Positions 17,380 through 26,322 are shown, counted from the stretch's first letter. The stretch: 41,928 nt of DNA from CAG-826 sp964546565 (GCA_964546565.1 CAZJKC010000008.1:1-41928); one strand, 5' to 3'. Notes: generated by a model from the sequence alone, not told the origin. Numbers and translations are program-made.

Positions 17380-18242
17380 TTATGTCTCCTCAAGATATGA
17401 AAGAATCCTCTTCTTTTTTTCTTCGGATTATCAACATCTAATCGCCTAATATCAAGATACATTTCATGAGCGTTATGATAGCGATCTAAAGGATTTTTAG
17501 CGCAAGCTTTTCTTAAAATAGTATTAACTTCTTCATATAAGGGAGTCCGATTTTTCATAACGAGCGGAAAAGGCTCATATAAATGCATTTGACATATATC
17601 TTGATATGAATGACCATTAAAAGGTATTTTGCCTTCCAATAATTCATAAAATGTTACTCCTAAGGCATAAATATCACTCTCTACTGATGGTGCATCACCT
17701 TTAATTACTTCGGGAGCAAGATATGGTATAGAGCCATTGACCTTAGATGATTGATAATTCTCATTTAATGTTATTGAAAGTCCAAAATCACTAATTTTTA
17801 CTAAACCATCGGCACTATAAAAAATGTTTTGTGGCTTTATATCACGATGTAATAAGCCTTTGGCATGAATATAATCAATCGCTGTTAACACTTGTTCCAT
17901 AATAGATTTCACTTCTTTTAATTGATAAGGACCATGCATATCTAAACACGTCGATAGCGTCCTTCCTTTAGAAAACTCTTCTACTAAATAAGGTAGATGG
18001 TCTTCATATCCATAATACTCAATGCGAATAATGTTAATATGTCGTAAATCTGCCAAATAACGAGCTTCTTTATCGAAATTATCATGACGATTTTTTTGTG
18101 TCAGAAAATCTTTTTTCATTATTTTAATAGCCACTTCGTTATTAGAAATAATATCATACCCTTTATAAACTAGTGCGGTGCTACCTTCATTAATTAAAGA
18201 ATCAATGCGATAACGATTACTTAACAAATAACCACTTTCCAT
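17376..18242 (-). CDS. prkC: PrkC-type serine/threonine kinase lacking TM and PASTA domains
   Basis: 288 residues from the ATG at 18242, 1 nt after the phosphatase stop. Hanks-type kinase: VAIK (Lys40), HRDIKPQN (132-139), DFG (152-154), APE, and a DIYALGV segment. The Gly-rich loop reads INEGSTALVY, where PrkC relatives usually have GxGGMAxVY, so two of three glycines are replaced. The protein stops in a basic tail (KKKRRGFFHILRRHK) about 20 residues after the kinase fold. The membrane helix and extracellular PASTA repeats of normal PrkC are missing, so it should be cytosolic or peripherally bound. Its partner phosphatase is directly upstream. Confidence 0.92.
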   Translation of the reverse strand: MESGYLLSNRYRIDSLINEGSTALVYKGYDIISNNEVAIKIMKKDFLTQKNRHDNFDKEARYLADLRHINIIRIEYYGYEDHLPYLVEEFSKGRTLSTCLDMHGPYQLKEVKSIMEQVLTAIDYIHAKGLLHRDIKPQNIFYSADGLVKISDFGLSITLNENYQSSKVNGSIPYLAPEVIKGDAPSVESDIYALGVTFYELLEGKIPFNGHSYQDICQMHLYEPFPLVMKNRTPLYEEVNTILRKACAKNPLDRYHNAHEMYLDIRRLDVDNPKKKRRGFFHILRRHK

Positions 18243-18243
18243 A

Positions 18244-19050
18244 TTAATTTGATTTCTCCCACAATGCGATAGCGATATTGTCATCTCCGCCATTATTATT
18301 AGCCATTAAAATTAAACTTTCCGCTTTATTTTCAACTTCATCATCAATCAATAATGATGATAAAATTTCATCTTTGTTCACCATCGAAAATAATCCATCA
18401 GAGCATAATAAAATGCTTGCAATACTATATTTTTCTTTTTCATTAGTAGTATGATTCTTTTTTATTTCGACAAAAGGAATTACTTTCATTTCTAAACGCA
18501 CCGAAGGGAATAGCCCGATAGCGTTCGTTAAAATATGACGTGAAGTAAAATGTGAACGATCTTCTTTTTTGATTCGCCCCATATTAACTAAATATTCCGC
18601 AATAGTGTCATCATTTGTCACTTGTTGAAAATCATATTTATCTTCATTTTCTAAAGAACGTAAAATATAAGCACGAGAATCGCCAATATTAGCGACTACC
18701 ACATGTTTAGCAAGAAGCAAACATGCGACTAAAGTGGTCCCCATATGCTCAGAATAAGGAATATCTTTTTCTTGATTATAAACTTTTTCATTGATATAGC
18801 GAATCGTTTTTTCAAGCCACTTACGCGCTCCACGAACCGTGTAAAAATGCTCTTTTTTATTAAATGCTTCAATAAATAAGTCGATAGCAAGGCGGGAAGC
18901 AACATCGCCCTTTTTATGACCACCCATACCATCACACACTAACATTAGTGTTTCGCCATGAGCGTTACTTAAAATCAATGAACAATCTTCATTGACAAGA
19001 CGTTTTCGTCCAATATCTGTTAAATAACAATAATCTCCATGATGTTTCAT
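18244..19050 (-). CDS. prpC: PP2C-family protein phosphatase (PrpC/Stp)
   Basis: 268 residues with the PPM motifs: RLVNED (Glu21-Asp22), CDGMGGH (Asp40-Gly41), GTT (104-106), GDSRAY (123-128), CSDGL (216-220) and GGDDN (254-258). It dephosphorylates substrates of the neighbouring Ser/Thr kinase. It begins in an ATGA overlap with rlmN and ends 1 nt before the kinase start. A Thr/Asn-rich insert near 190-206 lengthens it slightly over the usual 240-250 residues. Confidence 0.95.
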   Translation of the reverse strand: MKHHGDYCYLTDIGRKRLVNEDCSLILSNAHGETLMLVCDGMGGHKKGDVASRLAIDLFIEAFNKKEHFYTVRGARKWLEKTIRYINEKVYNQEKDIPYSEHMGTTLVACLLLAKHVVVANIGDSRAYILRSLENEDKYDFQQVTNDDTIAEYLVNMGRIKKEDRSHFTSRHILTNAIGLFPSVRLEMKVIPFVEIKKNHTTNEKEKYSIASILLCSDGLFSMVNKDEILSSLLIDDEVENKAESLILMANNNGGDDNIAIALWEKSN

Positions 19051-20087
19051 CTTTTTTCATGCTTGGCGCGAAGTTGTCCACAGGCCGCATCGATATCCGT
19101 GCCAAATTCCTTTCTAACCGTGGCCGTTACATTACGTTTAATTAATCGATCTAAGAAGGCATGGACACGCTCATCACTCGATCTTTGATATCCATTTTCT
19201 ATGACTGGATTATACGGAATTAAATTGACATATGCAAAAGTCGGTTTAATTAATTCTGCCAATTGATCGGCATCTTCCAATGAATCATTGATACCCGCTA
19301 ATAAGATATATTCAAAAGTTACTCTCCGCGAAGCAATACGATTATATTGACTGACCGCCGGAATAAGTTTTTCCAAAGGATAAGCACGATTAATTTTCAT
19401 GATTTTAGAACGCTTTTCATTATTCGGAGCATGTAATGATATCGCTAAATTGATTTGAAGCCCCTCTTTCGCGTATTGAATAATGCGATCAGGAATCCCG
19501 CAAGTAGAAACGGTAATATGACGAGCGCCAATGGCCAATGCTTTAGGATGATTGATAATGCGTATAAAATCAAGAACATTATCATAATTATCAAAAGGCT
19601 CACCTGTCCCCATAACAACGACGTGGGTAATACCGCGTTCATCGCCTTCATTATGTAGCAATTCATTCATTACTAAAACTTGCCCGACCATTTCTTCGGT
19701 CTTTAAATCACGTTGTTTTTTTAATAATCCGGACGCACAAAAACTACATCCCATATTACAACCGACTTGTGAAGTGACACACAAAACATTGCCATAACTA
19801 TAACGCATTAAAACCGTTTCAATTTTTGCGTCATCTTCTAATTTTAACAATAACTTAACGGTCCCATCTTGGGAGTTTTGTCGAACAAAAATAGTCGGTT
19901 TTGTTAAACAGTATTTTGCATTTAAGACTTCTCTAAATTTTAAAGATACATCACTCATTTCATCAAATGATGTCACTTTTTTTTCATATATCCAGTTATA
20001 TAATTGAGTAGCACGATATTTCGTTTGTCCTTCACTTAACATTAACGCTTCTAATTTTTTTATTTCATATCCATATAAATTAATCAT
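19047..20087 (-). CDS. rlmN: 23S rRNA A2503/tRNA A37 C2-methyltransferase
   Basis: 346 residues. Radical SAM cluster C-x3-C-x2-C at Cys110, Cys114 and Cys117 (VGCNMGCSFCASG). MGTGEPFDNYDNV binds SAM. The candidate catalytic C-terminal Cys336 lies in FGTDIDAACGQL. It methylates C2 of A2503 in 23S rRNA and A37 in some tRNAs. The start overlaps the end of the RsmB-like gene by 8 nt and its GGAG lies inside that gene, so the two are coupled. Standard Bacilli order. Confidence 0.97.
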   Translation of the reverse strand: MINLYGYEIKKLEALMLSEGQTKYRATQLYNWIYEKKVTSFDEMSDVSLKFREVLNAKYCLTKPTIFVRQNSQDGTVKLLLKLEDDAKIETVLMRYSYGNVLCVTSQVGCNMGCSFCASGLLKKQRDLKTEEMVGQVLVMNELLHNEGDERGITHVVVMGTGEPFDNYDNVLDFIRIINHPKALAIGARHITVSTCGIPDRIIQYAKEGLQINLAISLHAPNNEKRSKIMKINRAYPLEKLIPAVSQYNRIASRRVTFEYILLAGINDSLEDADQLAELIKPTFAYVNLIPYNPVIENGYQRSSDERVHAFLDRLIKRNVTATVRKEFGTDIDAACGQLRAKHEKR

Positions 20088-21354
20088 CGGGCATTTTCTC
20101 CTTTTTTAAAAAGGCAAAATAGCAAAGCGATTGCCGACGATCAAGGGGCAACATTTGCCGCTCTTCTATTAATGAAAATTCTTGATGATTTTGAATAAAA
20201 TCATGAATTTGCATACTGCCTTCTTTATTATTGGCCGTTTCAATCATATACACTAAAAGGCCACCTTCTTTGACAAATTGGGCGCATTCTTCAAGATAAT
20301 CACTTTGTCTTGCTAATAAATCATCTAATTGATCACGTTGAAAACGGAAGAAAAAATCAAATTCATTTTTGATATATTGAAAACGACTTGATGGTGGTAA
20401 AACAACCACAACATCATGCGGATAAGAAACATAAGTTAAAAGTAATTTTAATGAAGAATCAATGACACTTACATCCGAAAAATGATATTTTTCAATGTCC
20501 TTTTTTGCTCCTGGCAAGTCTTCTTTATCAAAAATGGCGTATAGCATACTTTGCTTCTCTTTGAGGCGACTCATCATGGCAAGGGCCAATGAAGAATGAT
20601 GTTCCGATACTACTAAAACTTTATCAAATGGATAAAAAGGAATCTTGTTAATAGCGTGATTCGCACCTTCGGTAATCGGAATAACTTCACCTCGTCTATA
20701 GCATTCTAATTTAGAAAGAGGATAATTTCCCATGCAATTGACCGTTGTTTCACTAATTCCCGGTTCTAATACTCCCATATATTTATCTAATAAATCACGG
20801 CGTTTTATAATATTATCATTTACCCGAAAAGAACGTGTTGACTTTATTCTTAAAGCCGCCATCATCCGATAAGAAACATTCTTTCCATAATGACGATTCC
20901 ACATTTCCACTAACCAAAGAGGAATATTGTATCGTAAATGATAATACTCATTTGATTGACTTTCGACATAAGAAGGCACTAATTTTAGACGATCATAATT
21001 ATGAAATAAAAGCGTTTCAATCATGGTAATAGATAATGAATGATTATCACCCAAGGCTTCTAGTACTTTGTCTTTTGTGTCCTCATCAGAAAAAGCATGA
21101 ACAAAAATAGTGTTAGCTAAACCCACTGATAAAATAATTGCTGGTGTTTTATTAATACCCGGAAAGCTATCTTTGACAATGGTTGAAAAAACATACCAGT
21201 TAGTTAATGTTTTAATAACTAGTGCTTGGATCGTTTTACGCGTCTCACGGGGACAAAAATGCGATAAAAAATAATTACGCATGATGACATTACTAGGAGT
21301 ATCTTCATTCATAATTTTTTCCACAATTTTGGTAGCAATTAAAATCTCATTCAT
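20080..21354 (-). CDS. RsmB-like protein without methyltransferase motifs
   Basis: 424 residues with RsmB architecture: N-terminal NusB-like helical domain (about 1-130), then YNIPLWLVEMWNRHYG and SFRVN as in RsmB, and a Rossmann-like domain. The position between priA and rlmN is that of rsmB. The catalytic motifs are gone. The SAM loop (usually APGGKT) reads VVSEHHSSLA. DAPCSG is replaced by VLPPSSR (about 318-324). YSTCT is replaced by VYMIET (368-373), putting Glu372 where the nucleophilic Cys belongs. The frame is intact, so this looks like a retained non-catalytic relative, not a decayed gene. Start ATG 21354 is chosen from GAAGG spacing and the promoter; two upstream starts are possible. 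Its stop is coupled to rlmN. Confidence 0.75.
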   Translation of the reverse strand: MNEILIATKIVEKIMNEDTPSNVIMRNYFLSHFCPRETRKTIQALVIKTLTNWYVFSTIVKDSFPGINKTPAIILSVGLANTIFVHAFSDEDTKDKVLEALGDNHSLSITMIETLLFHNYDRLKLVPSYVESQSNEYYHLRYNIPLWLVEMWNRHYGKNVSYRMMAALRIKSTRSFRVNDNIIKRRDLLDKYMGVLEPGISETTVNCMGNYPLSKLECYRRGEVIPITEGANHAINKIPFYPFDKVLVVSEHHSSLALAMMSRLKEKQSMLYAIFDKEDLPGAKKDIEKYHFSDVSVIDSSLKLLLTYVSYPHDVVVVLPPSSRFQYIKNEFDFFFRFQRDQLDDLLARQSDYLEECAQFVKEGGLLVYMIETANNKEGSMQIHDFIQNHQEFSLIEERQMLPLDRRQSLCYFAFLKKEKMPDD

Positions 21355-21377
21355 GCCCATCACCTTCTTCTTTTTTT

Positions 21378-21386
21378 ATTTTAGCA
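21378..21386 (-). promoter_or_regulatory. extended -10 promoter of the rsmB-like/rlmN/prpC/prkC/rsgA/rpe operon
   Basis: Minus strand TGC-TAAAAT with no good -35. The expected start is near 21371, about 17 nt before the ATG chosen for the rsmB-like gene. Confidence 0.5.
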
Positions 21387-21459
21387 AATTAGCAAGAATA
21401 TTAAAATTATTTAATAATATTTTATTAAATAGTTTTCCAATTCGTTAGGATTTAAATGA

Positions 21460-21488
21460 TAAAAAAAGCCAATAGAGGTCTATCGACT
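21460..21488 (-). terminator. terminator of the small acidic-tail gene
   Basis: On the minus strand AGTCGATAG-ACCT-CTATTGGCT (9 bp, two G-U pairs) followed by seven T, 10 bp after the stop of the gene ending at 21498. Confidence 0.85.
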
Positions 21489-21497
21489 TTCCGCATA

Positions 21498-22001
21498 TTA
21501 ATGTTTATGGTGATCATGACAACATTCACAATCGTCATCATCATGATCATGGGCTTTTTCGCTTTCTTTTAAACGTTCTTCGAAGTTTTCAAAGATATTT
21601 CCTTCATAAATTTCGGTATCTTCGTCATATTCTTCAGTTTCGAGGAGTACTTCATTTTCCTCCGTAATATAACGCGGATAATCATCGCGAATATGCTTAT
21701 AAGTTTGACCCTTATAATACTTAAATTGCACCGCTAAATGAACAACAAATGCTTGTGCGGTCTTTAATATATAATCCGCAACTTGTTTTTCAACAAGACG
21801 ACATTCCTCAGGAGCGCTGATTTCTACTAAAACTTGATAAGATGTTTGCTCAACACCATTATGATAGACATATACTTCGGGAGCTAAAAAGATTATTTCT
21901 TCTTCTTCAACTTCCCATAAACTAGCTAATTTTTTAGTCACTTCTTTAGAATATTGACTAATGACATAGCGGTCAGAACCAATAAATTTTATCGTAATCA
22001 T
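21498..22001 (-). CDS. DUF1904-like small protein with His/Asp/Cys-rich tail
   Basis: 167 residues. The N-terminal 105 residues resemble DUF1904/tautomerase-like proteins (a beta strand starting MITIKFIG, a helix, and a late YYKGQTYKH motif); this match is by eye and uncertain. A very acidic linker (110-148) follows. The last 17 residues (151-167) contain five His, six Asp, three Cys and one Glu, as in metal-binding tails of metallochaperones and maturation factors. Nickel, zinc or copper binding is inferred. AGAGGTG precedes the ATG. It is monocistronic, with its own extended -10 promoter and terminator. It sits between priA and rsmB, where Bacilli normally carry def and fmt. Confidence 0.6.
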   Translation of the reverse strand: MITIKFIGSDRYVISQYSKEVTKKLASLWEVEEEEIIFLAPEVYVYHNGVEQTSYQVLVEISAPEECRLVEKQVADYILKTAQAFVVHLAVQFKYYKGQTYKHIRDDYPRYITEENEVLLETEEYDEDTEIYEGNIFENFEERLKESEKAHDHDDDDCECCHDHHKH

Positions 22002-22031
22002 CGTTAAACACCTCTTTTATTTACTAGCGAT

Positions 22032-22040
22032 ATCATACCA
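22032..22040 (-). promoter_or_regulatory. extended -10 promoter of the DUF1904-like gene
   Basis: Minus strand TGG-TATGAT, about 31 bp before the ATG, with an A+T-rich upstream region and no clear -35. Confidence 0.5.
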
Positions 22041-22062
22041 AATTTTTATAATATTTTAAACA

Positions 22063-24261
22063 TTAAAAATCATATGGATCACGATCTATTCGTAAATGAT
22101 ATAAGCTTTTACCATCAAATTGTTTTTTTAAATCATTTAAGACTTCTTCAATTATTTCTGCTTTTTTATATTTTAAAAGAATATGGCGATAATAAGTATC
22201 ACCTTTTTTCGCAATATATGGCGTGGATGGTCCAACCACCGTCGCTAAGTCTTGTAATTTTGTTTCTAATTCATCCTTTATTTGCTTAACAAGTAATATT
22301 AAACCATCTTCGTTAATCGAAGAAAAACATAATGAAATAAGATACGTATATGGGGGATATTGTTGTAATTTACGCGTCTGCATTTCTTTTTTAAAAAAGG
22401 AAGTATAATCTTGTTTAGCAGCCAAAACCACGGCGTAATGATTAGGCATATAAGTTTGGATTATCGCTCGCCCCATTTTATCTAAGCGACCTGCTCTTCC
22501 AATACCTTGGGTAATCAATTGAAAAGTACGTTCCGATGAACGAAAAGACGGCATAGTCAAGCCAATATCTGCTAAAACGAAGCCCACTAATGTCACATCG
22601 GGAAAATCATGACCTTTCGCAATCATTTGTGTGCCAATAAGAATATCAGCCTCATGATGACGAAATTTATCAAGTATTTTCTCCGTGTTACTTTTAACAC
22701 GAGCGACATCAGAATCTAATCGTAAAACCTTAGCATCTTTAAAAAGACGTCGGACTTCATCTTCTATTCTTTCAGTACCAAATCCTTGTTTACTTAAATA
22801 AACACTCCCACACTTTGGACAAGTGGAAGGCATATTTTCAACATAATCACAATGATGACACTTGAGCATATTATCATAGCGATGATATGAAAGAGTGATT
22901 TGACATTCTGGGCATACAAAAACATGGCCACAATGACGACATGTGACATAAGAAGAATAACCTCGTCGATTTAAAAGAAGAATCACTTGTTCATGACGCG
23001 CTAAACAATCACTAATAGCTTTTCGTAGCGATAGCGAAAACAAGACTGATTCACGGTCAACTTGACTTGGTTTTAATAAGTCTATTATCTCTGTTTTAGG
23101 TAAACCTTTATCGTTGATTCGATGAGGTAATGATAAATATTGATAAACGCCTTTTAAAGCCCGCGCACGTGATTCTAAACTGGGGGTTGCGCTTCCTAAA
23201 AGGACACGCGAGTGGAATTTTTTAGCGCGTTGCTTAGCAATTTCTAAAGCATGATAACACGGACTATGGTCTTGCTTATATGATTCAACATGCTCTTCAT
23301 CTAATATAATCAATCCAATATTATCGAGAGGAGCAAATATCGCACTACGAGCCCCGATGACTAATTGGGCCTCGCCATGAGCAATACGCCGATATTCATC
23401 ATATTTCTGACCCGATGTTAATGCGGAATGGAGTATCGCCGTTTTCATATGGAAACGTGACGAAAAATAATCGATCATCATCGGAGTTAAAGCTATTTCT
23501 GGCACTAAAAACAAAACATTTTTACCTATTTGTAAATAATGTTCAATCAATCGTGCATATACTTCGGTTTTACCTGATCCCGTCACGCCTTCTAATAAAG
23601 AAACTTCTTGGGAAGAAGAAAGAAATTCTTTAATAACACGACTTTGATCAGCAGTTAATTGATGAGGAATGGAAGAAGGTTTTAAGGGAAGAATTAGTCT
23701 TCTTTTTTCCTCCTTCACTATCTTAACCTTATTTAAAAGGCATAATTTCTCTAAAATTGTCGATGATTTAAAATCTTTTTTAGGAATTCTCTTTTCTTGA
23801 CTAACTAAACGTAACCATTCAATTTGTTTGCTTGTTAAGCCCTCTTCCGATGCATCAACACATTCCACATAATAATCATAAGCAATCTTAGGAGCTTTTA
23901 AGGCACTCGTTTGCGGTTTTAAAGAAGGTGGTAACATCGTCTTTAAGACTTTGATTAAAGGCGTAAAATAATAAGAGGTCATATATAAGGCTAAATCCCA
24001 TAAATCATCATTTAATAATTGCTCTTCATCTAGAACATCAATAATTTCTTTAAGCACGAAACCATTTTCTAATTCATATTCAGTGATACTTAATGGACTT
24101 TCGATAACGGCGCTGACAAAGCCAATCACTTGTGTTTGATTGTTAAAAGGAACAATTACGCGATATCCTCTTTGCACTTTCTTATCGCCTAAATAGGCAT
24201 AAGAAAAGGGACGATCAAGGTCGCTTGCAGCATGTTCGATATAAACTTCTAATACACGCAT
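22063..24261 (-). CDS. priA: primosomal replication restart helicase
   Basis: 732 residues from the ATG at 24261 (AAGGAGG 6 nt upstream; a TTG one codon earlier is disfavoured). N-terminal 3'-DNA-binding domain, Walker A GVTGSGKTEVY, DEEH box (LDEEH), GSATPS, then eight cysteines in four CxxC pairs as the zinc-binding insert (CRHCGH, CPEC, CHHC, CPKC), the helicase motif GTQMIAKGHDFPDVTLV, and QGIGRAGR. It reloads the replisome at stalled forks. It is 35 bp downstream of gmk and probably shares its promoter. No rpoZ or coaBC lies between them, unlike in Bacillus. Confidence 0.97.
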   Translation of the reverse strand: MRVLEVYIEHAASDLDRPFSYAYLGDKKVQRGYRVIVPFNNQTQVIGFVSAVIESPLSITEYELENGFVLKEIIDVLDEEQLLNDDLWDLALYMTSYYFTPLIKVLKTMLPPSLKPQTSALKAPKIAYDYYVECVDASEEGLTSKQIEWLRLVSQEKRIPKKDFKSSTILEKLCLLNKVKIVKEEKRRLILPLKPSSIPHQLTADQSRVIKEFLSSSQEVSLLEGVTGSGKTEVYARLIEHYLQIGKNVLFLVPEIALTPMMIDYFSSRFHMKTAILHSALTSGQKYDEYRRIAHGEAQLVIGARSAIFAPLDNIGLIILDEEHVESYKQDHSPCYHALEIAKQRAKKFHSRVLLGSATPSLESRARALKGVYQYLSLPHRINDKGLPKTEIIDLLKPSQVDRESVLFSLSLRKAISDCLARHEQVILLLNRRGYSSYVTCRHCGHVFVCPECQITLSYHRYDNMLKCHHCDYVENMPSTCPKCGSVYLSKQGFGTERIEDEVRRLFKDAKVLRLDSDVARVKSNTEKILDKFRHHEADILIGTQMIAKGHDFPDVTLVGFVLADIGLTMPSFRSSERTFQLITQGIGRAGRLDKMGRAIIQTYMPNHYAVVLAAKQDYTSFFKKEMQTRKLQQYPPYTYLISLCFSSINEDGLILLVKQIKDELETKLQDLATVVGPSTPYIAKKGDTYYRHILLKYKKAEIIEEVLNDLKKQFDGKSLYHLRIDRDPYDF

Positions 24262-24296
24262 CAAATCCCTCCTTATGTCCCTTCATAATATTTTAT

Positions 24297-24881
24297 TTAC
24301 TTCCGAATGATCGCGTTGATTTTATTACGAATAATACTTTGTATTTCTTCTGCCGCTCGATCAACATCATCATTCAATACAACATAGTGGTAATGATATT
24401 TTAAACCCATTTCCCGTTTAGCCTTTTCTAAACGTTCATGAATAATTTCTTCGCTTTCACTTTTCCGGCCTCTAATACGTGATTCTAACGCTTCTAAAGA
24501 TGGTGGAATTAAGAAAATAGAGAAAACATCGGAGCCTTGGCATTTTTGCATCACTTGGCGTGCTCCATCAACTTCAATTTCTAAAAAAACATTTTTTCCT
24601 TCAAGACGTAGTCTTTCCACATAATCTTTGGGCGTTCCATAATAATTGCCGACAAAATATGCCCATTCAAGCATATTGCCATTATCAACATTTTTTTGAA
24701 ATTCTTCTTGACTAACAAAGAAATAATCGACGCCATCTTGCTCTTTATTTCGTGGTTGACGAGTCGTCATCGAAATCGAGTATACAAGATTTAATGATAA
24801 ATCTTCCATAACTTTTTTTCGAACCGTGCCCTTCCCCACACCACTAGGGCCGCTAAGAATAATAAGAAGGCCTTTTTGCAT
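24297..24881 (-). CDS. gmk: guanylate kinase
   Basis: 194 residues from the ATG at 24881, where AGGTGAT lies just upstream; a GTG six codons earlier only adds residues before the conserved start. P-loop GPSGVGKGT (11-19), SMTTRQPRNKEQDGVDYFFVS (GMP-binding region, Ser and Arg), ARQVM and a lid with IRGRKSESEE. It phosphorylates GMP to GDP with ATP. It heads the gmk-priA unit of the Bacilli cluster. A good promoter lies immediately upstream and overlaps a palindrome. Confidence 0.97.
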   Translation of the reverse strand: MQKGLLIILSGPSGVGKGTVRKKVMEDLSLNLVYSISMTTRQPRNKEQDGVDYFFVSQEEFQKNVDNGNMLEWAYFVGNYYGTPKDYVERLRLEGKNVFLEIEVDGARQVMQKCQGSDVFSIFLIPPSLEALESRIRGRKSESEEIIHERLEKAKREMGLKYHYHYVVLNDDVDRAAEEIQSIIRNKINAIIRK

Positions 24882-24917
24882 ATATAAATCACCTACCACT
24901 AATCAACAAAATATAAT

Positions 24918-24950
24918 CCATATTATATTTAATAATATGGAAAAAAGCAA
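24918..24950 (-). promoter_or_regulatory. gmk promoter overlapped by an inverted repeat
   Basis: Minus strand -35 TTGCTT (24950-24945), a 17-nt spacer and perfect -10 TATAAT (24927-24922). An inverted repeat CCATATTA-(7 nt)-TAATATGG (24918-24940) covers the -10 and most of the spacer, so it is a candidate operator. It is not a terminator, because no T-run follows it on either strand. Confidence 0.6.
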
Positions 24951-24991
24951 TTAACTTTTAAAAAACCTAACATTAAATGTAATAATCAATC

Positions 24992-26290
24992 CTAATCGAA
25001 TTTATACTTTTTAATCTTTTTATTGGAAACTTGCTTATAATTAGCTCTATCAACATGCTTAATTGGTTTCCAAGTTATTTTCATAAAAAGAGAAGCAATC
25101 GTTAATGGTAATGATAAAAAGTCAAACCATGGCCATAAAAATAGATATAATATTTGCTTTCCTTTACTACAATATATATGCTTTTGCTCGCGAACAAGAA
25201 TTAGTATTCCTTCAAAAAAAGAAGCACAATATGTGGTCACGAATGTTTTTAACCAGGCATCAATCCAAATTAAAAAAGGTAATGGTTGTTTGTTCACAAA
25301 AGCAATAATAGTTGAAGCGATAGGAACAATTGCTCCAACAAGAAAAACGAGCAACGAATAAGGAAACATATAAAAGAAAATATCATAACAAGCAAATTTT
25401 CGATTGCATTTATTCTTAAATAGACCGTTTAATAATTTATAACCGCCTTTAAAAAAGACCGCTAAACGTCCTTTAGTCCAACGTAATCGTTGCCGGAAAG
25501 ATGTTTTTAAATCAATAGGTTGTTCATCAAAAAATTCTGCATCTTCACAAAATTCTATTTTATATCCTTTTGAAACAACTTCCGTAGTAAATTCCGCATC
25601 TTCTGTCAATTCTACATAAGACCATCCTTTTTGTAAAATTGATGAAGCCACTAAAAAGCCCGTCCCTGCAATATGGGTAGAAGAAGATAAAGCTGTTCGC
25701 GGACGATGAAATGATAAAGAACTACGACACCAATGAATACCATAACTCGCAGAAATAAAATTTGTATCAAAGTTTTTCGTATTACGATAAGAATTCACTA
25801 TTTTAGCCCCGGCATCAAATGCCTTATTCATTTCTTTGATAAAATTAGGGGCTAAAACATTATCAGCATCAAAGAAAAAATATCCATCAAAGGAGGTAAC
25901 ACCAAAATCCTGGGCTATTTTTTCAAAAAGAAATTGTAAAGCATACCCTTTACGCGCCTTTTCAACGCAATCACGTTCATAAACTATCACACGATCTCCA
26001 CCAATTCTTTTGGCCTCACTTGCAGTATGATCAGTGCAATTATCAGCAACCACGAAAATAGTTAATAAATCTTGCGGATAATCTTGTTCAAAAATACTAT
26101 GTAATAAATTACCAATAACACCACTTTCGTTACGTGCCGATATCGCAATAGCGTATTTATGATTCTTTTTAGCTTCTGGATATTTTTTTCTTTTAACAAT
26201 AACGCCTAAGAAATATAAAAAGAATTTAAACGCTACAAGAACAACTAAAATCGTAATAATAATATTCGTAATTTTATTCAATAATTCCAT
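24992..26290 (-). CDS. membrane family 2 glycosyltransferase (PgaC/cellulose-synthase-like)
   Basis: 432 residues from the ATG at 26290, with GAGGAA about 11 nt upstream. One N-terminal membrane segment (about 9-31), a GT-A domain with AIAISARNES, VVADNCTDHT and DADN (141-144), then TED (219-221) and QRLRW (257-261), the motifs of processive beta-glycosyltransferases, then three or more C-terminal membrane segments (about 308-330, 340-360, 385-410). It should build or export a polysaccharide or glycolipid; the sugar cannot be told from sequence. It is monocistronic, with a promoter divergent from rqcH. No deacetylase or partner subunit is adjacent. Confidence 0.82.
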   Translation of the reverse strand: MELLNKITNIIITILVVLVAFKFFLYFLGVIVKRKKYPEAKKNHKYAIAISARNESGVIGNLLHSIFEQDYPQDLLTIFVVADNCTDHTASEAKRIGGDRVIVYERDCVEKARKGYALQFLFEKIAQDFGVTSFDGYFFFDADNVLAPNFIKEMNKAFDAGAKIVNSYRNTKNFDTNFISASYGIHWCRSSLSFHRPRTALSSSTHIAGTGFLVASSILQKGWSYVELTEDAEFTTEVVSKGYKIEFCEDAEFFDEQPIDLKTSFRQRLRWTKGRLAVFFKGGYKLLNGLFKNKCNRKFACYDIFFYMFPYSLLVFLVGAIVPIASTIIAFVNKQPLPFLIWIDAWLKTFVTTYCASFFEGILILVREQKHIYCSKGKQILYLFLWPWFDFLSLPLTIASLFMKITWKPIKHVDRANYKQVSNKKIKKYKFD

Positions 26291-26322
26291 ACAATACTTG
26301 TTCCTCACGCGATATTCTACCA

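Noticed and set aside
20080..21354. RsmB-like gene as a pseudogene
   Set aside because: The frame is uninterrupted over 424 codons, it has a promoter and coupling to rlmN, and structural motifs outside the active site are kept.
21484..21610. Tandem repeats of CAT/GTG-rich triplets on the plus strand
   Set aside because: They are the codons of the His/Asp-rich tail of the gene ending at 21498, not a separate repeat.
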